Below are positions 1 through 5,519 of a stretch of 5,519 bases of DNA, in pieces. The number at the start of each line of letters is the position of its first letter. Position 1 is the first letter of the stretch. The notes under the pieces were generated by a model. The model searched no databases, was not told the origin of the DNA, and was given only the letters and a program-made list of their open reading frames with translations. The position numbers were made by a program, and so were the translations under genes. The stretch is from an uncultured Erysipelotrichaceae bacterium (GTDB lineage: Bacteria; Bacillota_I; Bacilli_A; RF39; UBA660): positions 1 through 5,519 of the forward strand of contig CADBMU010000067.1 in the NCBI GenBank assembly GCA_902795845.1, given 5' to 3'.

Positions 1-11
1 GAAGGCGATTT

Positions 12-51
12 GGTGCTAGTATCACACTAGTCAACCCCTTTTTATTCTTTT
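12..51 (+). terminator. Possible hairpin/terminator in GC-richer leader segment
   Basis: A stem CTAGT (16-20) / ACTAG (26-30) closes a 5-nt loop and can be extended outward by GGT (12-14) / ACC (34-36) across a small internal loop. It is followed by a pyrimidine/T-rich tract (37-51). The first 38 bases are about 50% G+C, much richer than the rest of the window, which would suit a structured RNA or the end of an upstream gene. The stem is short and interrupted, so this could equally be the tail of a structured RNA or chance pairing. I do not recognise a riboswitch or RNA family. Confidence 0.3.
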
Positions 52-52
52 A

Positions 53-86
53 GAAGCTGTCTTCAGGGGGCAGCTTCAATTTTTTT
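53..86 (+). terminator. Rho-independent terminator or attenuator just upstream of the small gene
   Basis: The 9-bp stem GAAGCTGTC (53-61) / GGCAGCTTC (69-77) has one G-T wobble and a 7-nt loop. AA and seven T (80-86) follow directly, the classic intrinsic terminator layout. It ends only 17 nt before the likely ATG at 104, and I see no convincing promoter between it and that start. It therefore either ends an upstream transcript, with the small gene relying on read-through, or acts as a leader attenuator. A second AT hairpin, CAATTTTT (77-84) / AAAAATTG (90-97), uses the same T-tract and reaches the edge of the ribosome binding site. Confidence 0.7.
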
Positions 87-98
87 GGGAAAAATTGA

Positions 99-103
99 AA
101 GGA
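99..103 (+). promoter_or_regulatory. Shine-Dalgarno AAGGA abutting the ATG
   Basis: AAGGA at 99-103 touches the ATG at 104 with no spacer, which is tighter than the usual 5-9 nt. Two alternatives exist in the same frame. A TTG at 95 has GGGA (87-90) 4 nt upstream. A TTG at 113, codon 4 from the ATG, sits 9 nt after AAGGA, which is a normal spacing. The site is therefore informative about the start but does not settle it. Confidence 0.4.
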
Positions 104-469
104 ATGAATACTTTGAATATTAAAATTTTGTTTTATAAAATATTTTTTAAGCTTTATAAATTAGGTATTAGTTCAATTCATATTGAACAATTACATAGTA
201 TTTATGAAGAATTAAGATATACAATAAATGATTATAATGATAAAAATCTTTCTAAATTATTTAATGATGAAAATAAATTTGTTAAAGAGTTTGTCTTTTT
301 ATTTACATATTTTGAATTAGGTTTATTTATAAATGACGAATTAATATTTGAAAATCCTATATTTATACCTCATATTATTGATACTTATTCAAAAGAATCA
401 GAAGCTGCAATAAATCTATCTCATTATATGTATCATTTACTTTTACAAAATAAGACACTAAAAAAGTAA
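104..469 (+). CDS. Hypothetical small helical protein, function unknown
   Basis: I do not recognise this protein. From the ATG at 104 it is 121 residues; a TTG at 95 would add three (MKG). It is rich in Phe, Tyr, Leu, Ile, Lys and Asn, with heptad-like hydrophobic stretches suggesting mostly alpha-helix. It has no signal peptide, no clear membrane segment, no cysteine and no metal or nucleotide motif. Codon use is AT-rich like the neighbouring genes, and the frame runs without a stop up to a strong terminator, both of which favour a real gene. It is convergent with the PFOR gene, with 15 bp between the two stop codons. Its own stop (TAA, 467-469) lies inside the shared terminator stem. No promoter is evident upstream; the start lies directly behind an intrinsic terminator, so expression may depend on read-through. 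A lineage-restricted gene is the likely explanation. Confidence 0.7.
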   Translation: MNTLNIKILFYKIFFKLYKLGISSIHIEQLHSIYEELRYTINDYNDKNLSKLFNDENKFVKEFVFLFTYFELGLFINDELIFENPIFIPHIIDTYSKESEAAINLSHYMYHLLLQNKTLKK

Positions 470-507
470 CTAAAATTTGAAGTTTTAGTTACTTTTTATT
501 TTTTTAT
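459..507. terminator. Bidirectional terminator shared by convergent genes
   Basis: The arms 461-475 (AAAAAGTAACTAAAA) and 483-497 are a perfect 15-bp inverted repeat around a 7-nt loop (476-482). On the plus strand the stem is followed by TTTTTATTTTTTT. On the minus strand the A-run at 459-465 supplies the T-tract. The structure can therefore end transcription of both the small gene at left and the PFOR gene at right. The stop codons of both genes are inside the arms (467-469 and 485-487). Confidence 0.85.
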
Positions 508-3500
508 AATATTCATATCTTTTTATAGCATTATTTTTATTTATTTCAAGAAGTTCATTAGCAATTTCTTTATTTTTTATTTTTAAAGCATTATATCTTA
601 TTTCATTATTTAAAAATTCATCATACTTAGTAAAATCAGGTTCTTTAGAATCAATATACAATTTCTCTTCCATAGGATTGTAATGCATTAATGTAAAATA
701 TCCACATTCTACAGCTAATTTTTGTTCTTTATTAGTACAACTTAGTCCACCTTTTATACCATGTTCAACACAAGGACAATAAGCAATTATAATTGAAGGT
801 CCATTATGTTCTTCAGCTTCTTTTAAAACTTTTATAGTTTGCATCATATTAGCACCTAAGCTTATACTTCCAACATAAACATTTGGATAGCACATAGCAA
901 TTTTAAATAAGTCTTTCTTTGCTACTTTTTTACCCATATCAGCAAACTCTGCTACTTGTCCAACATGTGAAGATTTACTCATTTGACCACCAGTATTTGA
1001 ATAAACTTCTGTATCAAGTACTAATATTTTTATATTTTCATTAGAAGATAAGACATGATCAATACCACTAAATCCAATATCGTAAGCCCAACCATCGCCA
1101 CCAATTTCCCAAACTGTACGAGTTGGAATATATTTTAATAATGTTTTTAATTCACTATTGATATCAAGATTCTTTAATTCATTATAAACTTCACAAGTTA
1201 TTTCATAGTTTTCTTTATTATCTAACCATTTTTGATAGATAGCTTTTAACTTTGAATCAGAAGCATTTTCACTCTTCATAATATTTTCTATTTGTTTTCT
1301 TTTTAATTTATAAGATAAATGTATTCCATAACCAAATTCAGCATTATCTTCAAATAAAGAATTAGCCCATGGAATACTATATGGTGTAGATGGTGCACTA
1401 CCACCATATATAGAAGAACATCCTGTAGCATTAGCTATTACTATTTTATCTTGATAAAGTTGTGTTAAAAGTTTGATATATGATGTCTCACCACATCCAC
1501 TACAAGCACCTGAAAATTCAAATCTAGGTCTTTCAAATTGGCTTCCTTTTATATTAAATTTATCCATTATTTGAGGATTTTCATAAGCATTAAAATATTT
1601 ATCAGCTTCATTTTGTTTTTCTCTATCAAAATCTCCAAATTCTAATGCTTTATTACCAAGTTTTCCTGGACATATATTAATGCATAAACCACATCCTGTA
1701 CAATCAGCTTCAGAGATTAATACTTTATAATTATATTCTTTATTACCTAGTAAAGGTATTTTATCTTTATCTTTAGTTATAAATGGTCTTATAACAGCAT
1801 GAGGACATACTAATGCACATTGGCCACATTGAATACAGTTTTCACTTTTCCATTTAACAACTTTAGTAGAAATATTTCTTTTTTCATATCTTGCTAAGTC
1901 AGTTGGAAAAGTTCCATCTTTTATATTCATTACTTCACTAACTTTTAATTCATTTCCTTTTAAAGAATTTATTTTTTCAAAAATGTTTAATTCTTTTTTT
2001 TCTTTTTCTTTAAATTCATTAATATTTATTTTATTTATATTATCAAAAACAGAATTAATAGCATTAATATTATTATTTACTATGTCTTCTCCCTTAGTTT
2101 TAAATTTTTCAATAATAGATTGTTTTACAATATCAATAGCACCATCAACTTTTAATAATCTTAAAATAATTACTTCCATTATTTTATTAATTTTACCCTT
2201 TATATTATTAAGAAGAGCTATTTTTTCAGCATCAATAGTAATAATTGATATATTTTTTTCTTTCAAAGAAGGAATACTTTTTAAGTTTTCCAATAACTGA
2301 TTAATATCAGAGCTATTAATCAGTAGAATACCATTATCTTTAATATTATTAAGCATATCATACTTATTAAAGTACTCTTGCTTTGTTACAACTACAATAT
2401 CAGGATTTGTTACATAATAGGGATTGTTAATTGGATTATTAGATATTCTTAAATTACTAATGGTTACGCCACCACTTTTTTTAGAATCATATTGAAAGTA
2501 TCCTTGAGCATACGAAGTTGTTTTGTTACCAATAATTTTTATTATATCTTTACTAGCGCTAACCATTCCATCAGAACCAAAGCCATAAATTTTAATTTCT
2601 TTACCATTAAAAGGAATACCATAATCATTCTTTTCTAATGAAAGATTAGTAACATCATCCGTAATACCAATTGTAAAATTATTCTTACATGTATTTTCTA
2701 AGTTCTTATAAACACTATAAATATCACCTGGTACAACATTTTTACTAGATATTCCATATCTTCCACCAATAATTTTGATATTTTTATCTTTTAAAGCAGA
2801 AATTACATCTAGGTATAATGGTTCACCAATGCTACCAGATTCTTTTGTTTTATCTAAAACAGCTATATTTTTTACTGTATCAGGAATTACATCTAATAAG
2901 TATTTTTGGCTAAAAGGTCTATAAAGATGAACTTCTACTAAGCCATATTTTTTACCATTTTTATTTTCTTTATCAATAACTAATTTAATTGTATCAACTA
3001 CACTACCCATTGCTATAATTACATAATTAGCATCCTCTACTCCATAATATTCAAATGGTTTATAGGAAGTATTAGCAATTTTATTTATTTTTTGCATATA
3101 TTCATTAACAATGTCAGGCATTTTATTATATAAATTATTTCTTGCTTCAATACTTTGAAAATAAATATCTTCATTTTCAGCCATTCCTCTTTGAATATTT
3201 GATTTATAATTTAATGCTTTTTCTTTAAATTCATTTATTTTTTGATAATTTACTAATTTCAATAATTCTTTTTCTTCAATTAAATCTACAGTATTAAGTT
3301 CATGACTAGTTCTAAAGCCATCAAAAAAATGTAAAAATGGTAGACTTCCCTCAATTGCAGAAAGGTGTGCTATACTTCCGAGATAATAAGCATCTTTTAC
3401 ATTACTTGATGCTAACATACAAAATCCTGTTTGACGTGTTGCATAAATATCTGAATGATCACCAAAAATAGATAAAGCATGAGTAGCTACTGTTCTAGAT

Positions 3501-3835
3501 GCAACATGTATAACTCCTGGAAGACATTCACCAGCTATTTTATACATATTAGGAATCATTAAAAGTAATCCTTGACTAGCAGTAAAAGTTGATGATAATG
3601 TTCCACTAATTAAAGCCCCATGCATGGCTCCGGCAGCACCAGCTTCACTTTGCATTTCAATAACATTTACTTTTTCGTTAAAAAGATTTTTTTTATTTTT
3701 AGAAGACAATAAATCTACATTTGAAGCCATAGGACTAGATGGTGTTATTGGATATATACTACATAATTCACTAAATAAATATGCTACTCTACTACAAGCT
3801 GTATTTCCATCAATAATTTCTTTCAATTCAATCAT
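485..3835 (-). CDS. nifJ: Pyruvate:ferredoxin (flavodoxin) oxidoreductase, single-chain
   Basis: This enzyme oxidises pyruvate with CoA to acetyl-CoA and CO2, passing electrons through three [4Fe-4S] clusters to ferredoxin or flavodoxin; it is cytoplasmic and oxygen-sensitive. The 1116 residues span the family's full domain order. The N-terminal pyrimidine-binding domain has YPITPSSPMA (28-37), QSEAGAAGAMHGA (62-74) and the SRT arginine (114). Domain II covers about 269-380, including VEVHLYRPFS. The gamma-like domain III has YAQGYFQYDSKKSGG (442-456). The EKR segment lies near 650-653. Two ferredoxin motifs use Cys 667/670/673/677 and 712/715/718/722. The C-terminal TPP domain has CSGCGET (778-784), Cys806, GDGWAYDIG (913-921), NTGG (947-950) and Cys1022. 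By motif position, Thr31, Glu64, Arg114, Asn947 and Cys778/781/806/1022 match the active-site and proximal-cluster residues I recall for Desulfovibrio africanus PFOR. It is slightly shorter than the usual ~1170-1200 aa and lacks the D. africanus C-terminal extension. Start: ATG at 3835, with TTG at codon 4 as an alternative. It has its own promoter and terminator. Confidence 0.97.
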   Translation of the reverse strand: MIELKEIIDGNTACSRVAYLFSELCSIYPITPSSPMASNVDLLSSKNKKNLFNEKVNVIEMQSEAGAAGAMHGALISGTLSSTFTASQGLLLMIPNMYKIAGECLPGVIHVASRTVATHALSIFGDHSDIYATRQTGFCMLASSNVKDAYYLGSIAHLSAIEGSLPFLHFFDGFRTSHELNTVDLIEEKELLKLVNYQKINEFKEKALNYKSNIQRGMAENEDIYFQSIEARNNLYNKMPDIVNEYMQKINKIANTSYKPFEYYGVEDANYVIIAMGSVVDTIKLVIDKENKNGKKYGLVEVHLYRPFSQKYLLDVIPDTVKNIAVLDKTKESGSIGEPLYLDVISALKDKNIKIIGGRYGISSKNVVPGDIYSVYKNLENTCKNNFTIGITDDVTNLSLEKNDYGIPFNGKEIKIYGFGSDGMVSASKDIIKIIGNKTTSYAQGYFQYDSKKSGGVTISNLRISNNPINNPYYVTNPDIVVVTKQEYFNKYDMLNNIKDNGILLINSSDINQLLENLKSIPSLKEKNISIITIDAEKIALLNNIKGKINKIMEVIILRLLKVDGAIDIVKQSIIEKFKTKGEDIVNNNINAINSVFDNINKININEFKEKEKKELNIFEKINSLKGNELKVSEVMNIKDGTFPTDLARYEKRNISTKVVKWKSENCIQCGQCALVCPHAVIRPFITKDKDKIPLLGNKEYNYKVLISEADCTGCGLCINICPGKLGNKALEFGDFDREKQNEADKYFNAYENPQIMDKFNIKGSQFERPRFEFSGACSGCGETSYIKLLTQLYQDKIVIANATGCSSIYGGSAPSTPYSIPWANSLFEDNAEFGYGIHLSYKLKRKQIENIMKSENASDSKLKAIYQKWLDNKENYEITCEVYNELKNLDINSELKTLLKYIPTRTVWEIGGDGWAYDIGFSGIDHVLSSNENIKILVLDTEVYSNTGGQMSKSSHVGQVAEFADMGKKVAKKDLFKIAMCYPNVYVGSISLGANMMQTIKVLKEAEEHNGPSIIIAYCPCVEHGIKGGLSCTNKEQKLAVECGYFTLMHYNPMEEKLYIDSKEPDFTKYDEFLNNEIRYNALKIKNKEIANELLEINKNNAIKRYEYYKKIKSN

Positions 3836-3840
3836 TCCTT
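3836..3840 (-). promoter_or_regulatory. Shine-Dalgarno AAGGA of the PFOR gene
   Basis: Read on the minus strand, AAGGA directly abuts the ATG at 3835-3833, again with zero spacer. An in-frame TTG at codon 4 (3826-3824) lies 9 nt after the motif, a conventional distance. Starting there would give an N-terminus MKEIIDGNTA, still compatible with the family, whose conserved region begins at the DGNTA motif. The annotated ATG is kept because it is the only ATG near the motif. Confidence 0.5.
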
Positions 3841-3849
3841 ACTATTTAA

Positions 3850-3878
3850 ATTATATCTCATTTTTATAAAAGAAAAAA
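3850..3878 (-). promoter_or_regulatory. Sigma-A-type promoter of the PFOR gene
   Basis: On the minus strand a perfect TATAAT -10 box lies at 3855-3850. At 17 bp spacing the -35 position (3878-3873) is only TTTTTT, so the -35 is weak and no extended -10 TG is present. Initiation would fall near 3843, giving a leader of roughly 8 nt before the ATG that is little more than the Shine-Dalgarno. The -35 region overlaps the terminator of the gene to the right. The -10 box is clear; the start point is inferred. Confidence 0.6.
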
Positions 3879-3897
3879 GAAACTTTAGTGTTTCTTT
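3866..3897 (-). terminator. Rho-independent terminator of the surface-protein gene
   Basis: On the minus strand AAAGAAAC (3897-3890) pairs perfectly with GTTTCTTT (3883-3876) around a 6-nt loop, followed by TTTCTTTT (3875-3868). It begins about 14 nt after the stop codon at 3914-3912. The stem is only 8 bp and AT-rich, so termination may be incomplete and some read-through into the PFOR gene is possible. Confidence 0.65.
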
Positions 3898-3911
3898 ACA
3901 AATATTATTTT

Positions 3912-5519
3912 TTAATCAAGTACATATGGATCTTCAGCTGTTCCACTACCGCTAGGTGTTAATCCGGCTTTTAGTGTTAAAATAGGTCTAACTTTTGCAG
4001 TAGTATAACTAGTACTATTACCCATATTACTATATAATGTATTACTATTAGTATAATCTATAGTATTTGAACTTGGACTTTGTTTTCTTATTCCAAAACT
4101 TCCATTACTTTCATTTGAGTATCTTCTTGATGCAACAAAATAGTAGCCATTAGTTCCCATAGTTTTTAAGGCTCTTGAAACTAAATTAAAGTCTTTTACA
4201 AAGCCAATATCTCCAGCTCCTTGTTTTTCTTCTTCTTTGGAAGATGCTATTTTTGTATAATCAACTTTCCATGGTGTATCAATTGTATACACACTGTCGT
4301 CTGTTAAGTATTCTGTTTGATTATTATAACCATAATGTCTTGAACCGATAGTATATTTTGAATTTTCAAATTGTTTAGCTATTTCATTAAGATATCCAAC
4401 ATAATTTTTATAACCTGTTTTTCCATTAAAACCTATTTCATTACTTGGTAATGTATATGCTATCATTTCAGCAGTTTTATCTTCATTTATTTTAATAACA
4501 CGCCATGTATCTACTTCACTAGGATTTAATGTAATATCATATTCAAATCCAGTTTTTGAAGAATCTATTTTATAACTTGTTACAGTTGGTGTCATTTTTA
4601 TATAATCTCCTAGTTGAAAATAAGAATCTAATCTTTTAATATCTATATCAGATAATTTAACTTCTATTGCTGGTCTTACACCATAACTAAAATTGTTATC
4701 TACGCCACCAGTAAATACTCTTTTAGAATAACCATATATTGCAATGGCTTGTCCAAAATTAGTTGAATTAGGATTTTCTAACCAGGTACCATTAACCATA
4801 TAATTATATGATGTATAATATGTTTCTTCCATCAAATATCCACATGAATCAGGCATTGAATTTGTTGTTGTATAATCTGCTGGAGTATATTTTTGGCCAC
4901 AAGCGATTTCAACTTCATCTAAAGTAAGCATTCTTGCTGCTAATCTTTTACCAGCACTATTTACATATTTAAAGTTTTCAGCTCTTACTGTACCAGCATC
5001 ATCTTTTATATTTCTTGTATAATTATCTAAAGTTATATTAGTCCATTGTTCAGTAGTTGGTAATTGTTCAATTGCTGTTTGTGGTCCTAAATATGCGGAA
5101 AAATCTTTATTATATTTTGAAAATTTTGTTGTATCAGGAATTCCATTATATACAGGACTGTAATATGATAATACAGCATAATCACCTTCAGTAGTTATAT
5201 AATAAAATACTTCTGTATTTTCATCATAATTACCATCACCATTAACATCACAAATTAAAGCATTTCCTGTTGATAATTCAGTGGCCTCTTTAGCAATTAA
5301 ACTTCCATAAGTATGTGTTCCATCAAAGTGAAGTGATTCAGCTGGAACACATTTTGATGTTCTTGTTCCACCACTTACTGTTTTAACAGTATCAATTCCT
5401 AGTGTCCCTTTAAAAGACTTACCTTGATACTCATCTTGTGATGTTTCTAAATATTTATATAATATTTTCATTGTATATGTTTTTTTAGTTTTTGCTTCAA
5501 TATTAATTCCTGTTTTTAA
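3912..5519 (-). CDS. Large probable cell-surface protein with DUF6273-like modules, 5'-partial
   Basis: The frame stays open to the right window edge. The first ATG (5471) has no Shine-Dalgarno and 16 sense codons precede it, so the true start lies outside the window; 535 residues are visible. Two tandem modules can be seen. The first (to about fragment residue 290) has ARMLTLDEVEIACG, then NGTWLENPNS, and ends GVRPAIEVKLSD. The second starts at LGDYIKMTPT, contains WRVIKINEDKTAEMI and YYFVASRRYS, and ends KVRPILTLKAGL. The W/Y...G-V-R-P-(A/I)-x-x-L pattern resembles DUF6273-type domains (family assignment from memory, moderate). A 12-residue loop, DVNGDGNYDENT (91-102), looks like a calcium-binding EF-hand/dockerin-type loop. 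The protein ends GSGTAEDPYVLD, a tail seen in surface proteins of gut Firmicutes. It is rich in Thr, Ser, Asn and Tyr and has no LPXTG. Related proteins often carry an N-terminal signal or prepilin-like segment, which cannot be seen here. A surface or extracellular role is inferred; the ligand is unknown. It ends at its own terminator. Confidence 0.8.
   Translation of the reverse strand, partial: LKTGINIEAKTKKTYTMKILYKYLETSQDEYQGKSFKGTLGIDTVKTVSGGTRTSKCVPAESLHFDGTHTYGSLIAKEATELSTGNALICDVNGDGNYDENTEVFYYITTEGDYAVLSYYSPVYNGIPDTTKFSKYNKDFSAYLGPQTAIEQLPTTEQWTNITLDNYTRNIKDDAGTVRAENFKYVNSAGKRLAARMLTLDEVEIACGQKYTPADYTTTNSMPDSCGYLMEETYYTSYNYMVNGTWLENPNSTNFGQAIAIYGYSKRVFTGGVDNNFSYGVRPAIEVKLSDIDIKRLDSYFQLGDYIKMTPTVTSYKIDSSKTGFEYDITLNPSEVDTWRVIKINEDKTAEMIAYTLPSNEIGFNGKTGYKNYVGYLNEIAKQFENSKYTIGSRHYGYNNQTEYLTDDSVYTIDTPWKVDYTKIASSKEEEKQGAGDIGFVKDFNLVSRALKTMGTNGYYFVASRRYSNESNGSFGIRKQSPSSNTIDYTNSNTLYSNMGNSTSYTTAKVRPILTLKAGLTPSGSGTAEDPYVLD

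Noticed and set aside
1..52. Known riboswitch (fluoride, SAM, T-box) in the leader
   Set aside because: The GGCGAT start superficially recalls the fluoride motif, but the remaining conserved positions are absent; no T-box antiterminator sequence or SAM core is present.
1983..2300. Open frame of 105 codons on the plus strand inside the PFOR gene
   Set aside because: It is antisense to a strongly conserved coding region, gives a low-complexity Leu/Ile/Phe/Ser protein typical of reversed AT-rich codons, and has no ribosome binding site of note.
2296..2324. 10-bp perfect inverted repeat (ACTGATTAAT / ATTAATCAGT, 9-nt loop) inside the PFOR gene
   Set aside because: Given the AT content, an inverted repeat of this size is expected by chance roughly once in a window like this; it lies within coding sequence with no T-tract.
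485..3835. Mycoplasma-type genetic code (UGA = Trp)
   Set aside because: The PFOR reads full length with the standard code, and conserved tryptophans such as the one in GDGWAYD use TGG.
3624..3869. Open frame of 81 codons on the plus strand over the PFOR start and its promoter
   Set aside because: It is antisense to the conserved PFOR N-terminus, crosses the PFOR promoter, and has no recognisable domain or supporting signals.
5469..5471. ATG as the true start of the surface-protein gene
   Set aside because: No Shine-Dalgarno precedes it, and the frame is open for 16 more codons to the window edge with similar composition, so the gene is most likely 5'-truncated by the window.
1..5519. Mobile element, CRISPR array, defence or toxin-antitoxin system
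   Set aside because: No transposase, integrase, spaced direct repeats, terminal inverted repeats, or paired small toxin/antitoxin genes are visible.

Overview
The window is AT-rich with codon use to match. It reads as part of the chromosome of a strictly anaerobic, low-GC Firmicutes (Bacilli/Mollicutes-like gut lineage such as RF39). That placement is an inference from three things: base composition, a single-chain pyruvate:ferredoxin oxidoreductase, and a surface-type protein with a GSGTAEDPY tail. Conserved tryptophans of the oxidoreductase are encoded by TGG and all three complete or 3'-complete genes end in TAA, so the standard bacterial code fits and a Mycoplasma-type UGA=Trp code is not needed.

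Layout, left to right. Positions 1-94 are a relatively GC-rich leader or inter-gene segment with two hairpin-plus-T-tract structures; the second is a convincing rho-independent terminator only about 18 nt upstream of the next start codon. Positions 104-469 (+) encode a small helical protein of unknown function. Positions 461-497 form a perfect 15-bp inverted repeat that is a shared bidirectional terminator for convergent genes; both stop codons lie inside its arms. Positions 485-3835 (-) encode a complete 1116-aa pyruvate:ferredoxin/flavodoxin oxidoreductase (NifJ/PFOR type) with all expected cofactor residues. Positions 3836-3911 are a compact 76-bp spacer holding the terminator of the gene to the right and the promoter and Shine-Dalgarno of the PFOR. 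Positions 3912-5519 (-) are the 3' part of a large, probably cell-surface protein that runs off the right edge.

The PFOR is the metabolic core: it oxidises pyruvate to acetyl-CoA and CO2 and passes electrons to ferredoxin or flavodoxin for hydrogen or other reductive outlets. It appears to be its own transcription unit. The flanking small unknown gene and surface-protein gene show no sequence-level link to it. I see no mobile element, CRISPR array, tRNA, rRNA or recognisable defence system, and no strong evidence for an undescribed multigene system. The most unusual items are the dual-stop palindromic terminator, the terminator placed right before the small gene, the shared start-site geometry (AGGA abutting ATG with an in-frame TTG at codon 4) of two genes, and the two-module surface protein.
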